Source: Drechmeria coniospora (Eukaryota > Ascomycota > Sordariomycetes > Hypocreales > Ophiocordycipitaceae). From it: a stretch of 64,000 nucleotides of DNA. The stretch covers positions 2,566,027 to 2,630,026 of the forward strand of contig NC_054390.1 of NCBI RefSeq assembly GCF_001625195.1. Direction: 5' to 3'. How positions within the stretch are numbered: position 1 is the stretch's first letter; each line of letters begins with the position of its first letter. The notes beneath the pieces are model-generated. The model was not told the DNA's origin and searched no databases. It worked only from the letters and a program-made list of their open reading frames with translations. Shown in pieces: positions 45,501 through 56,281 of this stretch. Position numbers and translations under genes: made by a program.

Positions 45501-46217
45501 GACATGCTCAAGGCACACAAGAAGGGTATCAGGCGAGCCGCCAACAACACGTTTGGCTTCATCGCGAAGGCCATCGGTCCCCAGGATGTTCTGGCCACGC
45601 TCCTGAGCAACCTCAGAGTGCAGGAGCGTCAGTCCCGAGTCAACACCGCCGTCGCGATAGGAATCGTGGCCGAAACCTGCGCCCCTTTCACCGTTCTACC
45701 CGCGCTCATGAACGAGTACCGCGTGCCAGAACTCAATGTGCAGAATGGCGTCCTGAAGGCACTATCGTTCCTCTTTGAGTACATTGGCGAGATGGGCAAG
45801 GATTACGTCTATGCCGTCACGCCGCTTCTTGAAGATGCACTCATCGACCGAGACCAGGTGCATCGTCAGACGGCCGCTGCTGTCGTCAAGCATATCGCAC
45901 TTGGAGTAGTTGGCCTCGGGTGCGAGGATGCCATGGTTCACCTCCTCAACCTTCTGTACCCCAACTTGTTCGAGACGAGTCCGCACGTCATTGACCGGAT
46001 CATCGAAGCCATCGAAGCCATTCGCATGGCTGTTGGCCCAGGCCTGGTGCTCAATTACATATGGGCAGGCCTGTTTCATCCGGCGAGAAAGGTGCGCACG
46101 CCGTACTGGCGGCTGTACAACGATGCATACATCCAGGGCGCGGACTCAATGGTACCGTACTACCCAAACCTGGACGAAAATACGGTGGAGAGGACGGAAC
46201 TAGCGATTATGCTGTAA
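42576..46217 (+). CDS. SF3B1: splicing factor 3B subunit 1 (SF3B1/Hsh155/Prp10)
   Basis: Largest subunit of the SF3b part of U2 snRNP, which clamps the branch-site duplex. One uninterrupted frame of 1213 aa (human is about 1300). The N-terminal 300 residues are disordered and hold three Trp-containing UHM-ligand motifs: RKQRWDVSS (about 220), [11 protein letters not shown] (about 245) and RSRWDQAPS (about 262). These are predicted to bind the UHM of U2AF large subunit, encoded 3.4 kb away. From about 400 to the end come the HEAT repeats, highly conserved: [57 protein letters not shown] and [20 protein letters not shown] are near-identical to animal SF3B1. The lack of introns in so long a gene is notable beside its intron-rich neighbours. 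Confidence 0.98.
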   Translation: MSDADFNVVIKRQQERNAAASGKKGSRAHDVTQRSDSTRQNLTDNADSDLYEKDEAEKFAGYHTSLPMADEDDDVAEDTTRRLVGQYTASREMIDEFARGDHVEEEDVLAGKGEKSGRIIDRETDYQKRRFDRVLTPTRADPFAANHQDSGPESGNTYREIMQSQELDREEERIRRAILAKKDGEHDADVEMRPALQGPDKGSEEGSTEVVTTERKRKQRWDVSSTPSESQADAGRGAAVPSKRSRWDETPSAGVGAAETQRSRWDQAPSATPMASQGLATPLPVSSIPVLPPTFGTDVGRSLGFISDEELDLLLPGEDQGYRILEFPPGFVQIRAPNHRVAAPPVPATGFMMQDPEQTRLGGQPMSAEISGVGDLQFLKPEDMNYFGKLNDGADETSMSVDELKERKIMKLLLKIKNGTPPMRKTALRQITDNARQFGAGPLFAQILPLLMEKTLEEQERHLLVKVIDRILYKLDDLVRPYVHKILVVIEPLLIDQDYYARVEGREIISNVAKAAGLATMISVMRPDIDNVDDYVRNTTARAFAVVASALSIPALLPFLRAVCGSKKSWHARHTGVKIVQQIAILMGCAVLPHLKGLVECISPNLNDDQTKVRTVTSLAIAALAEASNPYGIESFDEILNPLWTGARKQRGKGLAGFLKAVGYIIPLMDEEYANYYTTQIMEILLREFSSPDEEMKKVVLKVVSQCAATKGVSANYLKEHVLTDFFKNFWVRRMALDKRNYKQVVETTVDIGQKVGVSEILERVVDNLKDESEPYRKMTVETIEKIVTSLGAADIDERLEERLIDGVLYAFQEQTVEEIVILNGFGSVVNALGDRCAPFLPQITSTILWRLNNKSPTVRQQAADLISRIAMVMKQCGEDELMGKLGIVLYEYLGEEYPEVLGSILGALRSIVTVVGIAQMQPPIRDLLPRLTPILRNRHEKVQENTIDLVGRIADRGPESVNAREWMRICFELLDMLKAHKKGIRRAANNTFGFIAKAIGPQDVLATLLSNLRVQERQSRVNTAVAIGIVAETCAPFTVLPALMNEYRVPELNVQNGVLKALSFLFEYIGEMGKDYVYAVTPLLEDALIDRDQVHRQTAAAVVKHIALGVVGLGCEDAMVHLLNLLYPNLFETSPHVIDRIIEAIEAIRMAVGPGLVLNYIWAGLFHPARKVRTPYWRLYNDAYIQGADSMVPYYPNLDENTVERTELAIML

Positions 46218-48779
46218 GGCTCTCCCGCACGGCGGCCAAGGATTCTGCGAGCCACGAGCCTCTGCAATGGGATATCTATTGTTCCAATGTACCTGCCAAC
46301 GGGAAGGAAACTGCGCAATTAATGCGGTGCGGCAGCTCTAAGGCATTCAGGTACGGCGTTGGCGATACAGGTAGCTTGGTCATCTTTTGTAGGACTTTTG
46401 TTATTACCACTTCGCGTTCACCCCATTTGCGATGATTGCCTATGTGTGTTTCGTGTGGTCTAAATGCCTGGGGGTTGCTGACTGCTGTATGGTTGCTCAC
46501 TCAGCTGGAAGGGTTAGGTACATTGCTCATGTGTTGGCTCTGCTACTGGGAGCACAAGCGCATCAGGGCAGTTGTGAGGAGGTGAGGTGAGCATCCGACA
46601 TGACCGTCCGCCCACTGCCGTGACCTGTGATGCGAGGTCGCTGAAATGCAAGTCTAGCGGCGTATTTGAATTTGCCCGAGACAAGCGTGCAAAGAAGCAA
46701 ATGTGCCTGGCGTCGTGGCGCCCCCCTTGTCTTAACCGAACGGGAGATGGGCAAGATTTATCATATCCGGGAGAAGGTATGAACGGTCAGCAAGATACTT
46801 GCGAGTACATGCTCATGCGACCGCGAATCTCCCATTGACCAATCTCGTTGGTTAGTCGTATTTTTCGAAGCTACTCCTCAGCGAGATTGAGAAATATGTA
46901 TTGGTGCACCTGGACTGAGGAAATCACACACTCCAAGTCGGTGGCAGTGCCTGCAGCGATGGTGACAAAACGCAAGCAGGCAGTACTTGGGTACTCTTCA
47001 TCCCCTCCCGCTTCGCGGGCTTTCAATGAACATCATGAACAACTCAGTCCAACATAGATTGCGCCCTGCTGGGCTAACTTGGGTATTCTCCGTCCAACGG
47101 AGGCGTTTACTGATGAGACAGGTACGGAGGGTGTATGTCACACCCTCAGCCACGCCCATCGGGAAAGTTATCTTCGGAGCCTTGTTGTTGGTGGGTGATG
47201 CGCATGCTCGTCGTTGTCTGAGGAAGGAGACGTTATGCCTGCTGGTCCTCGGCATGTATGAATGCGTATTGCGTTTGCGGATGTTTGGTATAATCAATTT
47301 CACAAAGCAAAACTGAACGCCATCCCGGCAGTTGAAGTCGTTTTTACGCCGCAACGTCGGCACCGTACCCCAGGAGTCCGGCACGGATCTCGCCTGGCCG
47401 GCTACGCACCGAAACGGTGCTTTTGACGCCACCGGGCCCCAGCCTTGACGTCAGTGAGGTTGTCTCTCCAAGTCGGTGACGAGAGATTGGCAGGTTGTCA
47501 CAGCCCTTGAGGGCCTTCTGACCTTCCGCAACCGATGTCGATCGATACAGCACGTTTCGGAAAGTATGGCAGCTAACAGGGTGACGGATTGTCGAACCTT
47601 GGCATGTTGCGGTGCCTGACTCTGGATTTCAGTAGCGTTCCAAAGAGCCTGCTGCGGGTGAACCCGTGCAAGTACAGGCTCTGGGGAGGGGCCGGCTAGC
47701 CTACTCCGTTGTTGGAAATGGGATGCGCCTGAGGCGCCGTTCGCAGGGCGTGCGGAGATGCGACAAACGGGCTGGAGCCTCGCAGGCGCCGCACAGAGAG
47801 TTTTCTTTGCCAGGTCTCGATGGAGGAGCGGTGCCTGATCCTAGCAGCGGCACTTGCGAGGGTGGGACGCGGTCGTGCGGCGCGGCGCCGGGAAACTGGC
47901 GCACAAGCTCGTAGGTGCCGACGAACTAACTGCCAACTAAAGCACCAGGGGGGGAAAGAAAGACGGTGGCTTGTTAACGGGCCGATATCATCACGCCCTC
48001 TTGGGCTTTCCGATGCTCCTACCATCGCGTACGGAAATGTCAAAGTCGGCGACTGATTGTCTCGAATGCATGTCCATAGCCCTTGCCGGGCAGGACGAAG
48101 GCGAATAGTTCAGTTTGCATACACTTGCCTGGAGTACAAGTGCAGCTCGACGTGGCCGCCCTGGAGGCCGGATACAGCGACCGAACAAGGCTGGGCGGCG
48201 ATGCCATAGTACGCCCGACGCAGCAGTGTCAAAGGCGGCGCCTTCGGTTGCCAGCTATCGACAATCGGCATCTATGGAGGGTGCTAGCGAGCAGCGATAG
48301 CAGCACAGCGACTTGACGGCAAGTGAACAGCGACTGTCCATTTGTCCGACCATCACGCACTGGCAGCGCAGGGGCTTCAGCGGGCGGGAGATGGCTGGTC
48401 AACCCCGATTTCAGATCAGCACGCATCGGACCAACCGCCGTTTTGGCCTGATATCCAGCAGGTACGTGCCGGTAATGCCTCCTACCTGTATTTGCCAAAG
48501 GGAATATAAGCAAGGCTCGAGATCGAGTAGAAGGAGGCGTGCTGGCTGGTTTGACAGACGGCTGCCTCGTCCCAGCCCATGGCCTTGGATTCAAAGACAT
48601 GCATCTACTGCATAGGTAAGGATGGATGTTGAGTCGCAAAGTCTGCAGCATGTCCGCCCCCTCCAGGCGGGCGGTGGTACATTCTGTGAGCAGGCGAGTG
48701 CCCCGGGAGAATGTTGGTAGTGCCTTCCCTAGGCGGTTCTACACCGCCAACATTGGAGAAGGGACGGCAGAGCAGGTAG

Positions 48780-48930
48780 GGCAACAGGTGCGGAGTACAG
48801 TAAAGTACTGGCACAGTACCTGGTGCATGTACATGCAAATGCATGCAACACTGCAGAGTGAGTACGAGCACTCCGTACTCCGTATAGATACTACTAATAC
48901 CGCTTCCACTACGGAGTACTACTGCGCAAT
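48780..48930. repeat. GTAC-type repeat patch
   Basis: Short patch with GCGGAGTACAGTAAAGTACT, ACTCCGTACTCCGTATAG and TACGGAGTACT inside the gene desert. Confidence 0.7.
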
Positions 48931-50059
48931 TACGCCACGGCCGCAAAGGGGAGCCACATGCCAGTGTCGTCCTTGTCTCTCACCGGCTTGAGACTCGGTG
49001 AAGAGCGAAGCTGGGGGTGAAAAGGCAACGATAACCGAAAGAGGGTTCCTCATTCCAAATATCTGTCTGTGGGTGTACATGTACGTACCTGGAGGTACAT
49101 GTACTCGATTGCTCCGTACACTACGTACAAGGACAGGACCTAATAATGAGATTCACAGCGCTATTACCGAGGCGCTGGTACCGCCGTCCAAAATACGAAG
49201 ATCACACCTGCATGCCACGTATATGAACGAGAACATGTACCCTTCTATTGTGTGTACGTGTGCAGCATGTACGGTGTTGATCCTGCCACGAATCGCACTT
49301 ATTTCTCGCATGCGCCTATTTGAGTAAGCAGTGCCTACACATGCTGTGGGGAGTTAGTTTACTACAGTATTTCCAAACAAGCCCTTCGCGCAGTGCGAGG
49401 TGTGTGTCGATCAGGGTCCATGCCGGAGCAGCCAGGGGGCCGCTGTGACCAGGGATGCCCCCGGGTTGGCGCGTTTCAGGTGTCTCAATTCGGCCTCAAG
49501 CGTACACGTACCCGCCAGTACGTACCCACCAGCTTTCCCAGCCCGCAAGAGCCATGATGGGAGGCGAAGGCGTACAGATACATTACGCAACGCACAGCAA
49601 GTACGTACATGCGCTCACAGCACATGCATTGATAGTGCATCATTACGCTACACCTATCCGTAATACACCGTGCATGTACATTCGTACCCGACATCAATCC
49701 AATGATGACGAAGAAATATGGCATTGGGAGTGAGGAGCGGATAGCATTACTTGTCATTGTGCTCGCGAGTTCCCTGGTAATTAGAAGTAGTACATGCATG
49801 GACGTGTACACGACGTATACAGTGCTGGGTCGAAATGTTAGTCCTTCATAAGAATGTTATTCGGTGAATCTAGGTCCGATGCTGCTTGATCAGGCATTTA
49901 CTATGAAAGACAAACTAAACGAACCGACGGCCCACGCAGAAATCAACAGGTGGGTAATTCTCCGTCGGCATGGCGTGCGAAACAACAATGCGAGAAAGTC
50001 GCATGAGTAAGTTCGAATATGAATGAGAGCTCAGCTGCGCGGTCCTCTTTCGTGCAGCT

Positions 50060-50700
50060 AGGTCCCTTCCGAGCTTACTCGTACCTAGTTCCTAGTACTT
50101 AGTCGTACACGACCGTGCAGTGCTTCCTACTGATATTGCTCTACTCGTGTACTCCGTACCACTAGGACAACGGGGTCCCATCCTGTCGAGATACCCAGCA
50201 GCTACGCGTAATTACTGTACATGCAAGTCCTCGCACGAGCAGGTATTAGGTAACTTGGTGGTGGTGATAGTAGGCAGGTATCTAGGGGTTCCCAGACACT
50301 AAGTAGACTAGTACCTAACCATACAAGATTTCGTGCGGCGCCGCAATGCAAGTACAACCGAGTACTCCGTACAAATAATTACAATGTATTATTGCGTACT
50401 AGAATTCAGGTACGTACCTACAGTATGGAGGACGAGTGGGCACTCGAGTTTTCTGCCCTCCTCGTTGACGGAGGCACGACGAAGGGTGCGTGTACTGTAA
50501 GTACTTACTGTACAGTACTTGTCAGATGCTGGTGCATTTGTCATCTGATAGGTTGGCTGCACGGGCAGGCGGAGATATCACGAATGCCAGTCGCGTACGA
50601 AGGGTGTACTCGGTGCAAGCACTCCGTGCTCGCAATCCATGCCATCATACTCCGTACACTGCATGGAGAAGCCCCAAGGTGCAATCTCAAGAACCGAGGT
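50060..50700. repeat. GTAC-type repeat patch
   Basis: Loose cluster of GTAC, CTAGTACTTAG, GTACTCCGTAC (for example near 50,151 and 50,361) and related units inside the gene desert. Confidence 0.7.
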
Positions 50701-53700
50701 AAGCCAAACACGTTCCTCGAGCCCTACGATCCGAGAAAGGCAGAGACGGAGTGGAGACTTGGGGTTCCAACCTGCGGGCGAAGAAAGGACCAGGTTTCAG
50801 GTACTGCAAATACTCGGGCAGACAAGTGCAAACACGAGTACGGTGCCTACCAGCAAACTCGGACAGCAGCTGCAACGATCTGGGAGTGCGCCGGAATGCC
50901 TCGTCACATTCACCGGTACATGCTACCGGGATAAGACATCCTGATGAGCCAGAATGCGCATGAGCTTGACGGCGAGGCTTGAGCAAGTGGACGAGGCGCT
51001 CTCGTGTGGGTACTCGCACACCACGAACGGACCATTGCCATTGTACGTGCGTGTGCCTATGGCGAATGGTACGTGTGTGCATGCTATGCAATACCGCAGC
51101 ACGGAGCACGGAGTTCGGAGAAGGGGGGGGGATCGCTCGGAGCACCAAATGCGGATTGAATTGCGCCTTTCTTAACGCCGACCCCCGCGATTCCAACGGA
51201 GTCAGGTGTCGACCTCCACACCCACCGGCATCAGCTTCGATCGAGCAAGGTGGTACAGACGAATGAGTGAGCCCCATTTGCTCTCCGTGGGCACGAATTG
51301 TTATTGGAGAAAAGATTGATCAAGAGATAGAGGGGCGAGATAAGCTTGCACAAGGGTGCAAGGTGGAGACGGCAGTCCGACGAGATGGGCTCGCCCGCAC
51401 CCGTTTGAACTTCCAATGCCACAGCTCAGAACTGAAAAAGGTTCGCTCTCCGTCAGGCGAACGCTTCCATGGACCGGTTCGACACTCGAGCTCTCGAACC
51501 ACGGCTACCACGACGCCTGGGTACACGATCATGGCCCTGGTACTCCGTAAGGTTCCTCCCTTGGCCGTCTATCAGTCTGGCATGGCTAGAGAAAGAGAGA
51601 GCCGCAAGGAAAGTATTGTACGTGCGCCGTCGTGGAGTCTCTCGTGGACGGTTCGGTCAAGCGAGGCCGTTGGGGGCGCATCTCATTCATGCAAGATTCG
51701 GCCGTGAGACAAAGCAAAAAAACAAAACACAGGCTCATGTCCTTGCCATTGCGGCGAGTCCTGGGAGTCCTGGCTCGCACAGCCTCGTCATTTGCCGATG
51801 TTGAATTTCGACGACCCGCTTTCGAAGCTCGCCAAGCGGTCAAAAGGGAATCATGGTGTCCCAATAGCGCCGAAAGACAGCGGATCAGCATCGCCATCGT
51901 CACCGTCGGCGAGTCTCGACGAGACCTGGCGCGACCTCGTCCTGGCCACGATAGCTGCCCCTCGGTGTCGGCATTTTTAAAACGATCAGTTCACGCTTAC
52001 TTGTAGGATTACTGGACACTCATCGCAGTTTAACGGGAAATATAGAACGAGACAGGTTGGGCTGGCGAAAAAAAAACCCCCAATCGCCATCTGAAAGCGG
52101 TGACACTTTGCGGCGAACATTTCGGCACGTCGTTGGAGGGGACTGTGCACCTGGACGTACATGTGCGCACTGTAAGTACAGGTGTGCACACTAGTTTGCA
52201 GGTGCTTCCACAGTAAGTACTTCGACAGAGGGGGAGATTCTTGGTCCCGTGATGTTCGCCCATTTCGCGCTTTACGCCACCGTGTCCGAATTTTTTACAC
52301 TTGTCCAACGTCGCCGCCTGAGTGGCTGGCCATTTACGCTCCTACCTCGGGGCCCTAGCCATTGATATGGATGCCGTCTCAATTAGCTGAGACGTGTCGT
52401 CACTTTGACCGACTGGCCATGCAGACGTGATTCCGAGAGCATGCTTGGGAGCACAGGCGACGTAGTGCTGGGCACTAATACATCCATCGCACACGAGTTG
52501 GTCGGTTCGGAGTAGGTGGTAAGTAGCTGACTGGAGGTGAGTATCTGCAAGTAGGAGAAACAAACCCTGAAAAGCGTCGGAGAAGGTTCGTATACAAGCA
52601 AGTATTGCGAATAGTAGGTAATTATACAGAGTACCTCTACTACGTAGCTGTACACGTATTGTACTTGCATCCCCAACGTACATCCCTACTAGGTAGTAGA
52701 TGAGAGCACTTTACAATTTATTGTTTTTTTTTCAACGAGATGAGAAGATGAATCGCTTCGTAACAAAGGTACATGTACTCCCCAACTCCAGTCCGAATGT
52801 ACTAGGTGGTTGGTATCTGTACTTTGGTTCGATACTTCACAGTGCGACGCACCATGCAAACCATATTTCCCAAGGTGTGACCCAAACCCCCACAACGTGG
52901 GAGGCAGCGACATCGTCACATCACTACCATCGTCCTCGTCCTCGTCAGAGTCGGCACCATCATCAACGCTGGCATCACCCGGTGCATGGACGGAGTGTTC
53001 GCCGCAGGGCAGCAGTCAACCGCCTGGCCGTCTGGGGTACGGAGCACGGATGCGGAGGGATACATGTTGCTGGCTGAGTTCTGCGCCTGCATCTGCATCT
53101 TGCCTTGGCCCGCTCGTTGTTTCTCCTCGTCCCACCAGCGAAGTGGGCCACGACAGCGGCGGTGCCCCTACCATGTCTGCGACCTTACGTCAGGGTTGCC
53201 CCAAGACCTCCACCGCCGGCGGTCTCCTGGTGGCGAACGTTAAGCCGGGTGCGAGTTGGCGTCCGATTCATACGAGCAAGAGCGCACTGGTCAAGATGGA
53301 CAGCAAGGTACGTCGTACCTTGTGCGTCAACCAGCCTATGCCACGGTCAACTGCGGTCGCCACGCATTTGTCTGATCATCTGGCCGCAGATGTGCCGGAC
53401 AAAATCTTCCGTACCTTGGTACGAGGCCGAGACGCTTTGGGCTCGCCTTTGCCCTCTTATCGACTCTGACGGATGACGACCCTTCTTCTGTGCGCTCCGT
53501 TCAAGCCCAAAGGACGACCCTGCAGAATGTCGTCCTAGTGCTGGCGGCAGCGTCCACACCACCCCTTTCTTCGAGCATGCAGGACGACGATATTGGCACC
53601 CCTACTCGGATCCACGGCCACGGTCCCCATACTGTGTGCTCGCTCGAAAAGCTTCATTCACGCAAGTACACATGCAGCCTGCACTTCCATTCACCCTTGC

Positions 53701-55025
53701 CTGCGACGTGCCAGTACGAGGAGAAGAAGGAAACGAGTATTCCCGACACACTGTCCCGACACACTGTCCCGTCTCACCCCCTCACCACCATCCCCTCCAC
53801 CCTCCCAACTTGAACGCAGTTCCGCCATTTCTGGCTCGGTAGAGTGTTGCTGCTTACTGTCTTGTGTGTTTGGTTGGCTCCCCAGTCAAGTTGGCTTCCG
53901 TTCCCTTTGCAACGTGCCTGCCGTCCAATCTTCCACTGCCCTACCGAACCATATCGTTTCCTTCAGCCTGTCTGCGAGGATATCTCGTCGTACATCTGGG
54001 TAACTGGTGCTCGCATGGATTCTAGCATCATATCACGAGTCCTCGGCCAGTTGCGGGTCCCATTTGTCCTAATTTCATTGTCATTTTTCCCATCACTCCG
54101 GTCGTCGCACAAGTTTCGCGCCGCCCTCCGCGCACACCAGTCAAGCAACAATTTTCACTTATTTTACCCTGTGGTAAGAATTGGAGGGCCGCGGTCGCAT
54201 CTTTGACCCATCCTCATTCAACTTCTGGCTGGTCTGCCTGTCTTGTCATCTCTGATGGGCAGCCGATCGATCGACACTCTCTGCTCCAGCTCTTTGACCT
54301 TGCCTGTCCCCTCGGCTCAGTCACACCCTCGCTCCCACTCACTCACCTTCACGACTTGTCAAAAATGTGCTCCACTCTGAACCACGACGGTCATCACGGA
54401 CGCCGCCGCCTAGTCTAGCGCTGGCGTCTAGCATACACCCCCACCCCCCCCCTCTCCACCTCTCCCTCCCTCCCTCCCCTACCCGATTTTGGTTCCAACT
54501 ACCCTGCCACATCGCCGCAACCCTGTCACCTCGGCCATTTTGAAAGGGTCGCTGGGTTGCCGATCCCTTAGCAAAGTCATCCATCACACGCCCAGCCGGG
54601 GGTTCGACTTCCACTGGGACTGACGCACACCAATTCGCACCCGTTGGCTGGCACGCACTTAAGACTTCGCTGATCCCACCTCGGTTGCCAACCAAAGTCT
54701 GCTTGCCATCTCTACATGTACACACTTACACGAACATTCGAATGTACTCGGTAGGCAGGAACATCTTGTCTCTGATCTGCAATACCAACTTGCCCTCACG
54801 TCAGATTGGGATATCGCATTTGATCAACGCTCCTCACTCTCTCGCCTTTCTCAACGACTTACCGTCAGGCGCGCGACGTCTGCGCAGCTCCAATCTGACG
54901 CTCGTGCTCATCAGATCACTTCCGATGACTGCGACCTCTGATCGCACCGCACCTTAACCTTGGCTACCGGACCCGTAACCCATTGCCATCTCGCAACACA
55001 ACCTCATCATCCTGCTCCAGCCAAC

Positions 55026-56281
55026 ATGACGATGACCTTGGACACTTCCCGACAGCAGCGCTTCGGCCCTCCCTTGAATTTCAACTACGCCGCCCACGCA
55101 CAAGCGCCAGTATTCTCAAATCCTTGGTCGTCAAATTCCTCGCCTTCGCATTCATCCGCCGCGGCGAGCCATCCTCTCTACGCCGTTTCTCACCACCACC
55201 AGCACTCCATCGGCAGCCATGCCGGTATGGTGACCATCAAGGACCGCGTCGGTAGCGGTAGCGCATCCGCCATGGCGGCGTATGGCCCGATGGCGCCTTC
55301 TGCAGGTAGGTTCGACACTTTCGTCTTCGTCCTCGGCACGAAGCAGACAGACAACTTACCTGGCATGCATCAAGATATCATGGGCATGAGCCGACTGCAA
55401 ACAACTTCCGCGTCGTATGGCGATCCGTCGTATGCCACTACCGCCCCTCGTGTCAGCAGTCATGGTGGTCACTTTGCCGCGTCTTCTGCGGCACCGTACG
55501 AAGCCATGGGATACGCACCAGCACCCGTCCGGTCGACGGCGTTCAGCATAAGCTCCGAGGCCGACCCGGTCAGACGGTTTACGCACCAGCAGTCGGTCAC
55601 CCTGCCGCTTTGTCACGCACCCCATCGGCCTACTGACGTGGATCCTAGGGGCATTCTCCCACAGCCGGACGACCGCAGGAGCTTCGCGGACGCGCTTGAC
55701 GCCAGCCAAGGCATGCTGGCCATGAGCCAAGATACCCCTCGAAACATCTACGGCAGCCGCGACAACGACCGATCGTCGGTCGACTCGTATCCTTTCCCAT
55801 CCACACACTCTACGAGCTCGTCGATATCGTCCAGCAACTTGAGCTCCTACTACGGCGACTCCGTCTCCGAGTATTCAACGGCAGGTTCGGACATGGAGTC
55901 GGCCAACTCGAGAACGCTACCCCGACCTCCGTCTCTCATGAGCTCCCAAATACCACCGGTGCCCCAGTCGATGATGGGCCAGTTCAGCGCCAAGATGCTG
56001 TCGAGCGCGCAGAAGAAACACAAGTGCAAGGTTTGCGACAAGAGGTTCACGCGGCCCAGTTCGCTTCAGACGCACATGTACAGCCACACGGGCGAGAAGC
56101 GTACGTCTACTGTCCCCTACCCTTTCAGGCCTTTGCTGACTGTTTGTTTCAAGCATTTGCATGCGAAGTGGAGGGGTGTGGTCGACACTTCTCCGTCGTG
56201 TCGAACCTGCGGCGGCACCGCAAGATACACCGCGGCGAGGCTCCGTCCGAAGCCGGCTCCGAGGACCACCACTCGGACTAG
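55026..56281 (+). CDS. two-finger C2H2 transcription factor, FlbC-like
   Basis: Probable DNA-binding regulator of 400 aa from exons 55026-56100 and 56154-56281, with a 53-base intron (GTACGT...CAAG). The first 320 residues are Ser/His/Pro/Met-rich and low in complexity, typical of a disordered regulatory region. Two C2H2 fingers lie at the C-terminus: HKCKVCDKRFTRPSSLQTH starting near 332 (Cys334, Cys337) and FACEVEGCGRHFSVVSNL near 360, linked by HTGEKP, which only the splice restores. The end is RRHRKIHRGEAPSEAGSE. The finger pair resembles FlbC-type conidiation regulators from memory, so the ortholog name is tentative. A second intron may begin at 55306 (GTAGGT): candidate acceptors end at 55350 (45 bases) and 55374 (69 bases), both in frame, so either form is readable. 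The start at MTMTLDTS is the first good ATG. Confidence 0.85.

Larger units (their letters stand above)
46218..55025. other. 8.8 kb gene desert and C2H2-gene leader
   Basis: No gene is supported. Open frames up to about 219 codons occur (for example 52810-53469 +) but lack domains and overlap frames on the other strand. GTAC-type patches lie at about 48,780-48,930, 49,070-49,130 and 50,060-50,700. A poly-T run interrupts 52,721-52,731. From about 53,700 to 55,025 the + strand is pyrimidine-rich with short upstream ATGs, consistent with a long leader of the C2H2 gene. No transposon remnant is recognised, although old decayed elements could be missed by eye. Confidence 0.5.

Noticed and set aside
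44382..45518. 378-codon open frame on the - strand
   Set aside because: Shadow of the SF3B1 HEAT-repeat region in the opposite strand.
54595..54615. GGTTCGACTTCC resembling a tRNA B-box
   Set aside because: It has one base too many for the T-loop, and no cloverleaf can be drawn.
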